NCBI RefSeq assembly: GCF_040546585.1 | Contig: NZ_JBEPOC010000001.1 | Location: 2,418,001 to 2,482,000 of the forward strand | Origin: Marmoricola sp. OAE513 | GTDB taxonomy: Bacteria > Actinomycetota > Actinomycetes > Propionibacteriales > Nocardioidaceae | Direction of reading: 5' to 3' | DNA: 64,000 nt | Shown here: positions 15,871 to 24,287 of the stretch, piece after piece | Numbering within the stretch: the stretch's first letter is position 1 | Layout: every line of letters starts with the position of its first letter | Notes under the pieces: model-generated | What the model was told of the DNA's origin: nothing | What the model saw: the letters and a program-made list of their open reading frames with translations, nothing else | Databases searched by the model: none | Program-made: the position numbers and the translations under genes

Positions 15871-16485
15871 TCAGGCGGAGGCTCCGTCCGGATCCGCGTC
15901 CCGCGGACCATGAACCTCGTCACCCTCGGTGTCCGGTGCCGCGTCGCGCTCCTCGAGGTCCGCGAGCAGCCCGCGCAGCTCCGAGCGCAGGAAGTCACGG
16001 GTGGCGACCTCACCGAGGGCCATCCGCAGGGCGGCCGTCTCGCGAGCGAGGTACTCCATGTCGGCTTGCTGCTTGGCGGCGCTGCTGCGGTCCTGCTCGG
16101 CGACCACCCGGTCGCGCGTCTCCTGGCGGTTCTGCGCGAGCAGGATGAGCGGGGCGGCGTACGAGGCCTGCAGGCTGAGCATCAGGGTCAGGAAGATGAA
16201 CGGGTAGTCGTCGAAGCGCCAGTCCTCCGGCGCGAGCGCGTTCCAGCCGATCCACACCAGGACGAACAGCGTCATGTAGATGAGGAACCGTGCGGTCCCC
16301 ATGAAACGGGCGAACTGCTCGGCGAAGCGGCCGAAGCGGTCGTCGTCGGAGGAGCGCCGCGAGACCGTGCGGCCGACGACGTTCCGGCGCAGCTCGCGGG
16401 GCTGGTCGAGCCGGGTGCGCGACCGGTCGTCGCCGGTCTTGTCGACCTTCTTCTCCGGCTTCTTCTCCGGGGTCACCGCGCTCAC
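15871..16485 (-). CDS. DUF1003 family membrane protein
   Basis: A 204-residue protein with two adjacent transmembrane helices (about 87-105, FLIYMTLFVLVWIGWNAL, and 115-135, PFIFLTLMLSLQASYAAPLIL) flanked by charged cytoplasmic ends. It matches DUF1003 proteins. The QASYAAPLILLAQNRQ stretch is characteristic of the family. Function is unknown. It overlaps the upstream MgtE_N/CBS gene by 4 bases, implying a coupled role, perhaps in divalent metal homeostasis (inference). Confidence 0.85.
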   Translation of the reverse strand: MSAVTPEKKPEKKVDKTGDDRSRTRLDQPRELRRNVVGRTVSRRSSDDDRFGRFAEQFARFMGTARFLIYMTLFVLVWIGWNALAPEDWRFDDYPFIFLTLMLSLQASYAAPLILLAQNRQETRDRVVAEQDRSSAAKQQADMEYLARETAALRMALGEVATRDFLRSELRGLLADLEERDAAPDTEGDEVHGPRDADPDGASA

Positions 16486-17729
16486 CCCCGCCCGATCTTG
16501 CGGTCGCGCCAGCCCTCGGGGAGCAGGTGGTCCAGGAGGTCGTCGACGGTCACGGTGCCGAGAAGCCTCCCCTCGTCGTCGACGACGGGAGCGGCGACCA
16601 GGTTGTAGGTCGCGAGGAAGATCGCGACGTCCTCCAACGTGGCGTCCGCGTGCAGGTAGTCCACGCCGGTGTCCAGGATTCCGGCGACGAGCTCGCTGGG
16701 GGGCTCGCGCAGCAGACGCTGGATGTGGGCGATGCCGAGCAGCTTGCCCGTCGGCGTCTCCAGAGGCGGACGGCAGACGTAGACGAGGGCCGCCAGCGAC
16801 GGCGTCAGGTCCTCGGCGCGCACCCGGGCAAGTGCCTCGGCCACGGTCGCGTCAGGGGAGAGGATGACCGGCTCGGGCGTCATCATGCCGCCGGCGGTCT
16901 GCTCGCCGTACGACATCAGTCGGCGGACGTCCTCGGCCTCCTCGGGCTCCATCAGCTCGAGTAGGTGCCGAGCGGTCTCCGGGGGCAGGTCGGCGATGAG
17001 GTCGGCGGCGTCGTCGGGAGACATCTCCTCGAGGACGTCGGCGGCGCGCTCGCGGTCGAGGTGCTCCAGGATCTCGACCTGGTCCTCCTCCGGCAGCTCC
17101 TCGAGGACCTCGGCAAGGCGCTCGTCGTCCATGGCCGCGACGACCTCGGTACGGCGCTCGGGCGGGAGCGCCTGGATCACGTTGGCCGCGTCAGCCGGCT
17201 TGAGGTCGGTCAGCGAGGCGATCAGGTGGGTGGCGCCCTGGTTGGCCTGGCGCTGGTGCAGCCCTTCGACGTCGTCCCACTCGACGACGTGAGTCTGGCT
17301 GCGGCGGCGGAAGCCTTTGGTCGGCTCCTGCAAGGCGACCCGGGACAAGACCCAGTCGCGGGTACGAGCCTGCTCCATCGCGACGTCGTAGACCACGCCG
17401 ACCACGCCGGTGCTCTTCACGGTGACCTGGCGGTCCAGCATCTGGCCGATCACCAGGGTCTCGGTGGTGCGCAGCTCGAAGCGACGCATGTTCAGCAGGC
17501 CGGTGGTGATGACCTGGCCGGAGTCGATGTTGGTGACCCGGGTCATCGGCGCGAACACCTGCCGCCGGCCGAAGACCTCGACGACGAGGCCGACCACGCG
17601 GGGCTGTCGCACGTCCGCGCGGAGCACGACGACGACGTCGCGGACCTTGCCCACCTGGTCGCCCTGGGGGTCGAACACCGGCAGCCCGGCGAGCCGGGCT
17701 GCGAAGACGCGGGTCGGTGCGGTGCTCAC
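16482..17729 (-). CDS. PRC-barrel, MgtE N-terminal and CBS domain protein without a channel domain
   Basis: A 415-residue soluble protein. It has PRC-barrel-like repeats (about 1-130), an MgtE_N superhelical domain (about 165-275; LKPADAANVIQALPPERRTEVV, EMSPDDAADLIADLP) and a CBS pair (about 285-410; MMTPEPVILSPDATVAEAL). MgtE magnesium channels use the same N and CBS regions as a Mg2+ sensor, but the five-helix pore is absent here. The small membrane protein of the overlapping DUF1003 gene could be its membrane partner (inference). Similar genes are annotated magnesium-transporter-like in mycobacteria. Confidence 0.85.
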   Translation of the reverse strand: MSTAPTRVFAARLAGLPVFDPQGDQVGKVRDVVVVLRADVRQPRVVGLVVEVFGRRQVFAPMTRVTNIDSGQVITTGLLNMRRFELRTTETLVIGQMLDRQVTVKSTGVVGVVYDVAMEQARTRDWVLSRVALQEPTKGFRRRSQTHVVEWDDVEGLHQRQANQGATHLIASLTDLKPADAANVIQALPPERRTEVVAAMDDERLAEVLEELPEEDQVEILEHLDRERAADVLEEMSPDDAADLIADLPPETARHLLELMEPEEAEDVRRLMSYGEQTAGGMMTPEPVILSPDATVAEALARVRAEDLTPSLAALVYVCRPPLETPTGKLLGIAHIQRLLREPPSELVAGILDTGVDYLHADATLEDVAIFLATYNLVAAPVVDDEGRLLGTVTVDDLLDHLLPEGWRDRKIGRG

Positions 17730-17818
17730 ACGCGGAGCCTACCGAGAGCCCGAGCTTGCTCGTGGCCGAGTAGTCGACAGCGTGTTGACGAGCGAAGCGA
17801 GGATCACGCGGAGCCTAC
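17729..17818. repeat. REP-like segment between 14-bp direct repeats
   Basis: CACGCGGAGCCTAC occurs at 17729-17742 and 17805-17818. The 62 bases between them contain inverted GAGCTTGCTCG / CGAGCGAAGCGAG-type sequence, like other REP-like stretches in the window. This looks like a small insertion with a target duplication, or a local duplication, in the divergent spacer before the PhzF gene. Confidence 0.45.
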
Positions 17819-17854
17819 GGGCTCGGAGCCACCCGGTAAGTGCAGGATGGGGGC

Positions 17855-18733
17855 ATGACCGGGACCTTTCTCGCCTACGACGTGGTCGACGTCTTCGCGG
17901 AGGCGCCGTTCGCGGGCAACCAGCTCGCGGTGGTGCACGGCGCCGCGGACCTGGACGACGCCGCGATGCTCGCGATCGCCCGCGAGTTCAACTACTCCGA
18001 GACCACCTTCCCGGTGCCGGTCGACGGCGGTCGCTACCGCGTCCGGATCTTCACCCTCGACGGGGAGGTTCCGTTCGCCGGCCACCCGACGCTGGGCACG
18101 GCCTGGGTGCTGCGCGAGCGCGGTGAGCTGCCGGAGGACGCCGTCGTCCAGGAGTGCGGGGCGGGCGACATCGGGGTGCAGTTCGCCCACGGCAACGTCG
18201 AGCTCACCGCCGCGCCCCGGGACCTGGCCGGGCCGCTGGCCGAAGACCTGGTCGACCCGCTGCTCGCCGAGCTCGGCCTGACGCACGAGGACCGGGTCGG
18301 GGACGCCTGGATCGCCGGCACCGGACTGACGTTCGTCCACCTCCCGGTCACTGATGCCGCGATCGCCCGCGCCCGGGTGGGCCGCACCCACGTGCGCGAG
18401 CTGGCGGACCTGCCGGCCACGACCGACCCGCTCGAGGGCATCAACCTCTACGCCGCCCGTACCTCCTCCGCAGGAGCCGACGTGCACAGCAGGGTGTTCG
18501 TCCTCGGCATCGAGGACCCGGCGACCGGGTCGGCGGCCGCCGGTCTCGGCATGGCGCTGGTCGCCCGGGGTCTGCTCGCCGACGGCGGGCGCTACCGGAT
18601 CCACCAGGGCGTCGAATTGGGGCGTCCCTCGGTGCTGCTCGGCAGTGCGGACGTCGTGGACGGGAGGGCCACCACGCTGCGCGTCGCGGGTCAGGTGCAC
18701 CACGTCGCCCGCGGAGAGATCCGACAGCCGTGA
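17855..18733 (+). CDS. PhzF-family isomerase-like protein
   Basis: A 292-residue protein of the PhzF/diaminopimelate-epimerase-like fold. The N-terminus AYDVVDVFAEAPFAGNQLAVV, FNYSETTF (with the conserved Glu proposed as general acid/base) and VPFAGHPTLGTA are diagnostic. The C-terminal half has DPATGSAAAGLG. The biochemical role outside phenazine pathways is usually unknown, and no phenazine genes are nearby. ATG 17855 is preferred to the in-frame GTG at 17840. The gene ends 10 bp before the transporter gene, suggesting an operon. Confidence 0.9.
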   Translation: MTGTFLAYDVVDVFAEAPFAGNQLAVVHGAADLDDAAMLAIAREFNYSETTFPVPVDGGRYRVRIFTLDGEVPFAGHPTLGTAWVLRERGELPEDAVVQECGAGDIGVQFAHGNVELTAAPRDLAGPLAEDLVDPLLAELGLTHEDRVGDAWIAGTGLTFVHLPVTDAAIARARVGRTHVRELADLPATTDPLEGINLYAARTSSAGADVHSRVFVLGIEDPATGSAAAGLGMALVARGLLADGGRYRIHQGVELGRPSVLLGSADVVDGRATTLRVAGQVHHVARGEIRQP

Positions 18734-18743
18734 GTCCCAGCGC

Positions 18744-19640
18744 GTGAACAACCGCATCACCGCGGGCACGATCGGGTTGCTCGCGGTCGGGGTCGCCGCG
18801 GTCTCGCTGGCGGCTCCTCTGATGGCGCAGCTGGTCGTCCCGGCACTCGCGATCGCGTTCTGGCGCAACGCCCTCTCGGCCGGGCTCATCGCCCCGGTGG
18901 TCGCGGCCGGGCGCCGTACCGAGGTCGCGGCGCTAGACCGCGGCCAGGTGATCGCGGTCCTGGTCGCCGGCGGTTGCCTCGCCGCGCACTTCGGCTTCTG
19001 GATCACCTCGTTGACGATGACGTCGGTCGCCTCCAGCACCGCGATCGTCTCGCTGCAGGTGATCTGGGTGGTCGGCTACGAGGTCGTCCGCGGAGCGCCG
19101 GTGCCGCGCCCGGTGATCCTCGGCGTCGCGGTCGCCACCGTCGGGGCTGTCGTCGTCTCGGGGGTCGACCTGTCGCTGTCCGGACGTGCGCTGGCCGGGG
19201 ACCTGCTGGCCCTGGTCGGGTCGGTGGCGGTCGCGGCGTACGCGGTGATCGGTGGTCGGGTCCGGCAGCGGATGAGCACGGCGACGTACACGCTCGGTGT
19301 CTACGGGGCCGCCGCGGTGATCCTGCTGGTCGCCGCGCTGGTCGCGGGCCAGGACCTCACCGGGTACGACGCGGAGCAGTGGGCCTGGCTGGTCCTGCTC
19401 GCCGTGACCGCGCAGCTGCTCGGCCACTCGGTCTTCAACCACCTGCTGGCCACCGTCACCCCGACGGTCGTCTCGCTGGCGCTGCTGCTCGAGATCCCCG
19501 GTGCCGCGCTGATCGCCGGCTTCTGGCTCGACCAGGTGCCTGGCGCCGGAGCCGTCGTGGGACTGGTGCTGATCCTGCTCGGGATGGTGCTCGTCGTGCG
19601 CAGCGGGCCTAGCGCCGAGCCGCCCACTGCTCCCGCGTGA
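18744..19640 (+). CDS. EamA/DMT-family transporter
   Basis: A 298-residue, ten-helix drug/metabolite transporter with two EamA halves (VSLAAPLMAQLVVPALAIAFWRN in the first; LLEIPGAALIAGFWLDQVP in the second). GTG 18744 follows the PhzF stop by 10 bp. The 3' end overlaps the convergent acetyltransferase gene by 32 bases. The substrate is unknown; amino acids or metabolites are typical. Confidence 0.88.
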   Translation: MNNRITAGTIGLLAVGVAAVSLAAPLMAQLVVPALAIAFWRNALSAGLIAPVVAAGRRTEVAALDRGQVIAVLVAGGCLAAHFGFWITSLTMTSVASSTAIVSLQVIWVVGYEVVRGAPVPRPVILGVAVATVGAVVVSGVDLSLSGRALAGDLLALVGSVAVAAYAVIGGRVRQRMSTATYTLGVYGAAAVILLVAALVAGQDLTGYDAEQWAWLVLLAVTAQLLGHSVFNHLLATVTPTVVSLALLLEIPGAALIAGFWLDQVPGAGAVVGLVLILLGMVLVVRSGPSAEPPTAPA

Positions 19641-20151
19641 TGACGAAGTACTGGGACGGGTCGTCGTACCAGGACGTCACGATGCCGCGGTGCTCCATTC
19701 CGATCTTGCGCGCCACCGACATCGACGCGTCGTTGGTGAGGTGCGTGACGGCGTGGATGTCGGGCAGGCCGCCCTCGAACCCGCGGTCCAGGATCACCCG
19801 TGCTGCCTCCGGCGCGTAGCCGTACCCCCACGCGTCGGGGTGCAGGTGCCAGCCGATCTCGATCTCGCCGTTCTCGTTGTTCGGCAGCGGGACCAGCAGC
19901 ACCGAACCGATCACCCGGCCGTCCAGCGGGCCGCCGTCGGCGACCTCGATCGCCCAGAACCCGCAGGGCGGGTCGTCGCGCACCAGCCAGGTGCCGATCC
20001 GTTCCCGGGCCTCGTCCAGGTCCTTCATCAGCTTCGGCTCGCCGTCGCCGAGCCACTTGACGACCTCGACGCGGCTGAGGATGTCGAGGGCCGTCGGTGC
20101 GTCGTCGATCGTCCAGTCGCGGATCAGCAGTCGATCGGTCGTCAGCTGCAT
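19609..20151 (-). CDS. GNAT-family N-acetyltransferase (RimJ/RimL-like)
   Basis: A 180-residue protein starting MQLTTDRLLIRDW, the usual opening of RimJ-type GNATs. The acetyl-CoA loop is around HLHPDAWGYGYAPEAARV, followed by AVTHLTNDASMSVARKIGMEHRG. ATG 20151 is chosen over upstream starts because the domain begins there. It may acetylate an amine or protein N-terminus; the substrate is unknown. Its 3' end overlaps the EamA gene, so the two convergent mRNAs are antisense over 32 bases. Confidence 0.88.
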   Translation of the reverse strand: MQLTTDRLLIRDWTIDDAPTALDILSRVEVVKWLGDGEPKLMKDLDEARERIGTWLVRDDPPCGFWAIEVADGGPLDGRVIGSVLLVPLPNNENGEIEIGWHLHPDAWGYGYAPEAARVILDRGFEGGLPDIHAVTHLTNDASMSVARKIGMEHRGIVTSWYDDPSQYFVITREQWAARR

Positions 20152-20284
20152 CGGGTCTCCTCGCTCACCGCTCCACTGTCGCACCGGCGTCCGGGCACGG
20201 CACCTGAAATACCCGGCCCAGGTCGTAGGATGGCGCGGTCCCGGCCCCGGGGCGGAGTCCCAGAACCCGAAGAGTGGAGCGCTC

Positions 20285-20983
20285 GTGGCCATCCAGGTCG
20301 TCATCCTCGCCGCTGGCCTCGGCACCCGGCTCGGCAAGCCGCACCCGAAGCCGCTGACCCCGCTGAGCTCGGGCGAGAGCATCATGCGCCGTGCCGTGAA
20401 CCTGCTGCGCGACGCGTACGGCGACGAGGTCTACGTGACGGCGGTCGTCGGCTTCAAGCTCGACCTGGTCATCGAGGCGATGTCGGACATCTCGTTCGTC
20501 TACAACGAGGTCTACGACTCCACGAACACCTCCAAGAGCCTGCACAAGGCCCTGACGCTGTCCCAGCCCGGCGGAGTCCTCTGGCTCAACGGTGACGTGG
20601 TCTTCGACCCGCGCGTCCTCGGCCTGATCCACGACAAGATCGAGGCCGGCAAGTCCTTCGTCTGCGTGAACACCGCCTCGGTCGCCGAGGAGGAGGTCAA
20701 GTACACCCTCGACGAGGACGGCTACATCGCCGAGCTCTCCAAGACCGTCGTCGGCGGACTCGGCGAGGCGGTCGGGATCAACTACATCTCCGCCGACGAG
20801 AAGGCCGCCTTCATCGCGCGTCTGGCCGAGGTGGACGACCAGGACTACTTCGAGCGCGGGCTGGAGCTGGCGATCGCCAACGACGGCATCAAGCTGGAGG
20901 CCGTCGACATCTCGCAGTGGGAGATCGTCGAGGTCGACTTCGAGGACGACCTGACCCGCGCCAACTCGTTCGTAGAAGGCTGA
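20285..20983 (+). CDS. Nucleotidyltransferase (LicC/sugar-phosphate NTP-transferase-like)
   Basis: A 232-residue Rossmann-like NTP transferase. The signature AAGLGTRLGKPHPKPLTPL lies at residues 9-27, and the metal-binding aspartate is in WLNGDVVFD. It resembles LicC-type cytidylyltransferases that activate phosphocholine or polyols for surface glycans, but no partner glycan gene is adjacent, so the substrate stays open. GTG 20285 is used, with GGAG six to nine bases upstream. The gene is flanked by short intergenic regions. Confidence 0.82.
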   Translation: MAIQVVILAAGLGTRLGKPHPKPLTPLSSGESIMRRAVNLLRDAYGDEVYVTAVVGFKLDLVIEAMSDISFVYNEVYDSTNTSKSLHKALTLSQPGGVLWLNGDVVFDPRVLGLIHDKIEAGKSFVCVNTASVAEEEVKYTLDEDGYIAELSKTVVGGLGEAVGINYISADEKAAFIARLAEVDDQDYFERGLELAIANDGIKLEAVDISQWEIVEVDFEDDLTRANSFVEG

Positions 20984-21125
20984 GCGTCGACGGCTGATGG
21001 ACTCGCCCCTCCGGGTGACCTGTGTCATGGTCGCAGAGGGTCGCCCGCCTCACTACTGACGGGTAATATCGATCGGGGCCCGAGCGCGAACGCCGGCCCA
21101 CCGTGACCGGAAGGACATCATCACC

Positions 21126-22325
21126 ATGGCTCGACTGGCCCAGACCGAGGGACTCAACGACATTCAGGAGGAGATCCTCAAGGCTGTCCGCGCGTTCACG
21201 AACGAGAAGATCATCCCGGTCGCCCAGGAGCTCGAGCACGCGGACGAGTACCCGACCGAGATCATCGAGGGACTCAAGGAGCTCGGTGTCTTCGGCCTGA
21301 TGATCCCCGAGGAGTACGGCGGACTGGGCGAGTCCCTGCTGACCTACGCGCTCTGCGTCGAGGAGATCGCGCGTGGATGGATGAGCGTCTCCGGCGTCAT
21401 CAACACGCACTTCATCGTGGCGTACATGGTGATGCAGCACGGCACCGAGGAGCAGAAGCAGAAGTACCTGCCGCAGATGGCCACCGGCGAGATGCGCGGC
21501 GCGTTCTCGATGTCCGAGCCGGGGCTCGGCTCCGACGTCGCTGCGGTCTCCACGAAGGCCGTCAAGCAGGACGACGGCAGCTACGAGATCACGGGCTCGA
21601 AGATGTGGCTGACCAACGGCGCCCAGTCGCGCCTGGTGGCGACGCTCTGCAAGACCGACGAGGGCGCCGACTCGGTCTACAAGAACATGACCACCTTCCT
21701 CATCGAGAAGGAAGCCGGCTTCGGCGAGACCGCTCCCGGTCTGACCATCCCCGGCAAGATCGACAAGATGGGTTACAAGGGCGTCGAGACCACCGAGATG
21801 ATCCTGGAGAAGCACGTCGTCCGTGCCGACCAGGTCCTCGGTGGCGAGACCGGCAAGGGCTTCTACCAGATGATGGACGGCGTCGAGGTCGGCCGCGTCA
21901 ACGTCGCCGCCCGCGCCTGCGGTCTGGCGATCCGTGGCTTCGAGCTCGGCGTCGCCTACAGCCAGCAGCGCGAGACGATGGGCAAGCCGATCGCGAAGCA
22001 CCAGGCGATCCTGTTCCGCATCGCCGAGATGGCCACCAAGGTCGAGGTCGCCCACACCATGATGGTGAAGGCGGCTCGCCTCAAGGACACCGGACAGCGG
22101 ATGGACGTCGAGGCCGGCATGGCCAAGATGATCGCGTCGGAGTACGCGCACGAGGTCGTCGAGGACTCCTTCCGGATCCACGGTGGCTACGGCTACTCCA
22201 AGGAGTACGAGATCGAGCGCCTCTACCGCGAGGTCGCCTTCATGCTCATCGGCGAGGGCACCACCGACATCCAGAAGATGATCATCGGCAACGCGATGCT
22301 GAAGGACTACCAGCTCAAGGGCTGA
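21126..22325 (+). CDS. Acyl-CoA dehydrogenase
   Basis: A 399-residue FAD flavoprotein of beta-oxidation or branched acyl-CoA catabolism. The N-terminal helical domain, the middle beta domain (AFSMSEPGLGSDVAAV; GSKMWLTNGAQS) and the C-terminal helical domain (RIHGGYGYSKEYEIERLYR) are all intact. The catalytic base is likely the glutamate in IGEGTTDIQK. The start is supported by GGAAGGA 12-18 nt upstream. The chain-length preference cannot be read. A 46-bp perfect palindrome follows the stop. Confidence 0.93.
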   Translation: MARLAQTEGLNDIQEEILKAVRAFTNEKIIPVAQELEHADEYPTEIIEGLKELGVFGLMIPEEYGGLGESLLTYALCVEEIARGWMSVSGVINTHFIVAYMVMQHGTEEQKQKYLPQMATGEMRGAFSMSEPGLGSDVAAVSTKAVKQDDGSYEITGSKMWLTNGAQSRLVATLCKTDEGADSVYKNMTTFLIEKEAGFGETAPGLTIPGKIDKMGYKGVETTEMILEKHVVRADQVLGGETGKGFYQMMDGVEVGRVNVAARACGLAIRGFELGVAYSQQRETMGKPIAKHQAILFRIAEMATKVEVAHTMMVKAARLKDTGQRMDVEAGMAKMIASEYAHEVVEDSFRIHGGYGYSKEYEIERLYREVAFMLIGEGTTDIQKMIIGNAMLKDYQLKG

Positions 22326-22337
22326 CGCCGAGAGGTC

Positions 22338-22432
22338 ACAGATGTCTCGCTGACAAGCGCTGAGAGGGCGCTGATGTCTCACCGCGGTGAGACATCAGCG
22401 CCCTCTCGACGTTGTCGGGCGGGACATGTCAG
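22338..22432. repeat. Long palindromic element with a 46-bp perfect core
   Basis: Bases 22362-22407 form a perfect palindrome (arm GAGAGGGCGCTGATGTCTCA plus CC, then GC, then the complementary arm). Outer arms (22341-22360 and 22408-22430) are imperfectly complementary, extending the potential hairpin to about 90 bp. It lies between the acyl-CoA dehydrogenase stop and the DUF5302 gene. It could terminate transcription in both directions or be a mobile REP-type palindrome. Confidence 0.8.
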
Positions 22433-22488
22433 CCCGGTCGGCGCATTACCTGCTCGACGCTGTTGCCCGGCGGTGGCAGGCTGGGGCC

Positions 22489-22671
22489 ATGGCAGACAAC
22501 GGAGTCAACGAGGACCTCAAGGCGAAGATGCGCGAGGCGCTGGACAAGAAGAAGTCCAAGGAGCGCGGCGGTTCGACGGGCGGCGGTGACACCGAGAAGG
22601 TGCACGGCTCCGAGGTCGTCGGCGGCGCCCCCAAGATGCACCGGCGCAAGGCGGGTGGCGGAGGCTCCTGA
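22489..22671 (+). CDS. DUF5302 family small protein
   Basis: A 60-residue, highly charged protein: an acidic/basic helix (NEDLKAKMREALDKKKSKE), a Gly-rich linker and a C-terminal KVHGSE...KMHRRKAGGG. This matches the small actinobacterial DUF5302 family as I recall it; function is unknown. The ATG at 22489 is chosen because upstream frame runs through the palindrome. The YbjQ-family gene begins two bases after the stop codon, so the two are probably co-transcribed. Confidence 0.75.
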   Translation: MADNGVNEDLKAKMREALDKKKSKERGGSTGGGDTEKVHGSEVVGGAPKMHRRKAGGGGS

Positions 22672-22672
22672 G

Positions 22673-23065
22673 GTGCTCGTCGTCACGATGAACGAGATCC
22701 CCGGGTGGGAGATCCAGCAGGTCTGCGGCGAGGTCTTCGGCCTCACGGTCCGGTCCCGCAACGCGTTCTCCCAGATCGGAGCCGGCTTCAAGTCGCTGGC
22801 CGGTGGCGAGCTCAAGGGCATGACGCTGAACCTGGTCAACAGTCGCAACGAGGTGATGGGCCGGATGCTCGAGGAGGCGCGCGCCCGCGGTGGCAACGCC
22901 GTCGTCGCGATGCGTTTCGACACCTCCGAGATGGGCGGCAACTGGACCGAGATCTGCGCCTACGGCACGGCAGTCGTCGCGATCCCGGTCACCGACGCCG
23001 CCAAGGAGATGGCGCACAAGCTCGGGTACGGCGCCCCGCCGCCGGAAGCCCCGCCGATGGCCTGA
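22673..23065 (+). CDS. YbjQ-family (heavy-metal-binding/DUF74-like) protein
   Basis: A 130-residue protein starting VLVVTMNEIPGWEIQQVCGEVFGLTV, the standard YbjQ opening, so GTG 22673 is favoured over ATG 22688. The core IGAGFKSLAGGELKGMT, RGGNAVVAMRF and AYGTAVVAIPV follow the family's pentameric fold. A C-terminal Pro-rich tail is extra. Its role is not established. It almost touches the convergent MFS gene (3-bp gap). Confidence 0.88.
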   Translation: MLVVTMNEIPGWEIQQVCGEVFGLTVRSRNAFSQIGAGFKSLAGGELKGMTLNLVNSRNEVMGRMLEEARARGGNAVVAMRFDTSEMGGNWTEICAYGTAVVAIPVTDAAKEMAHKLGYGAPPPEAPPMA

Positions 23066-23068
23066 GCG

Positions 23069-24259
23069 TCAGACGGCCGGTACCACCGGACGGGCGAAGG
23101 CCCGCGCCAGCGGGAGGATCCCGAGGATCAGCACCATCGGGACGGCGAACCCGTAGCGCAGGTCGTTGTTGCCGACCGCGCCCGTCAGCACGGAGCCGAG
23201 CAGCGCGCCGAGGTAGTTGAACTGGTTGAAGCGCGCGATGACGGCGTCCACACGCGCCTGTCGGATGACCGGATCCTCCTCGGCGGCGCCGGCGATCCGC
23301 GCCGCGGCCGAGAAGCTCAACGGTGCGATCACTCCGACCCCGGAGCCGAGGACGAGGAAGCCCAGGACGGCGATCTGCCAGGCAGGCGCGAACACCACGA
23401 TTGCCAGCGCCCCAGAGGCGATCAGGCCACCGACGCGCAGGATCACGACCTCGCCGTAGCGGGCCACCAGCGCGTCGCCGGCCAGTCGCATCCCGCCGCT
23501 GGAGAGCAGGTACGGGACCACGGCGAGGGCGAACAGGCCTGAGGGGGTGTCGTCGAAGATGTGCTCGAGGTAGAGCGGGCCCCAGGTGAACGCTGCCGTG
23601 TCGACCATGTAGAAAAGCACCATTCCGTGGCCGACCAGGACGATCGGTCGCCACGGCACCGAGACAGCTGGAGCAGCCGCCGTGGGGTCGCCGACGCGAC
23701 GGAGGAACGGTCGTGTCAGAGCCAGCAGCGGTACGACGGCCAGCGCCGCCCCGACGCCCAGGTCCGCGTGCGAGGTGGCCAGCGTGACACCGGCGCCGAG
23801 CAGCCCGCCGATCGTCCAGGCGCCGTGGAACGAGGGCAAGATCGGTCTGCCGTAGCGGTGCTCGAGCGCCACCGCTTGCATGTTGGTGGTCGCGTCGACC
23901 ATGCCGAGTGCGACGCCGTACACGGCCATCGCGATCCCGAAGAAGACGTACTCCGGTGCCAGCGCCATCAGCGGGACCGCGAAGACGATCAGCGCCAGGC
24001 CGACGCGGAGCAGGGAGGCTGAGTCGCGGGTCTTCGCCATCGTCTCGGCGACCACGGAGCCGGCGCCGGCGAGCAGCACCATCATCAGCAGGAGCAGGGT
24101 GAGCCTGTCGTCGGACAGGTTCCACGTGTCGGTGAAGTCCGGGAGCCGGGTGGTCAGGTTGATGAAGACCATGCCCTGGGTCGCGAACGCGCCGGCGACA
24201 GCGAGTCGGGAGCGGTGCAAGCCAGGGTCGGCTGCGGTCTCCGCCGCTGGACTTGTCAT
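23069..24259 (-). CDS. MFS transporter
   Basis: A 396-residue, 12-helix major facilitator protein. Features include AVYGVALGMVDATTNMQAVALEHRYGRP and FHGAWTIGGLLGAG, which recall the sugar/unknown MFS group related to YbjJ-like transporters. ATG 24259 gives a short cytoplasmic N-terminus (TSPAAETAAD); an earlier in-frame start would overlap the divergent phosphatase. The substrate is unknown. It is divergent from the histidine phosphatase with about 28 bp between them, so promoters must overlap. Confidence 0.87.
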   Translation of the reverse strand: MTSPAAETAADPGLHRSRLAVAGAFATQGMVFINLTTRLPDFTDTWNLSDDRLTLLLLMMVLLAGAGSVVAETMAKTRDSASLLRVGLALIVFAVPLMALAPEYVFFGIAMAVYGVALGMVDATTNMQAVALEHRYGRPILPSFHGAWTIGGLLGAGVTLATSHADLGVGAALAVVPLLALTRPFLRRVGDPTAAAPAVSVPWRPIVLVGHGMVLFYMVDTAAFTWGPLYLEHIFDDTPSGLFALAVVPYLLSSGGMRLAGDALVARYGEVVILRVGGLIASGALAIVVFAPAWQIAVLGFLVLGSGVGVIAPLSFSAAARIAGAAEEDPVIRQARVDAVIARFNQFNYLGALLGSVLTGAVGNNDLRYGFAVPMVLILGILPLARAFARPVVPAV

Positions 24260-24287
24260 CAGCCCATGATCACAGAAGGCTGGCGCC

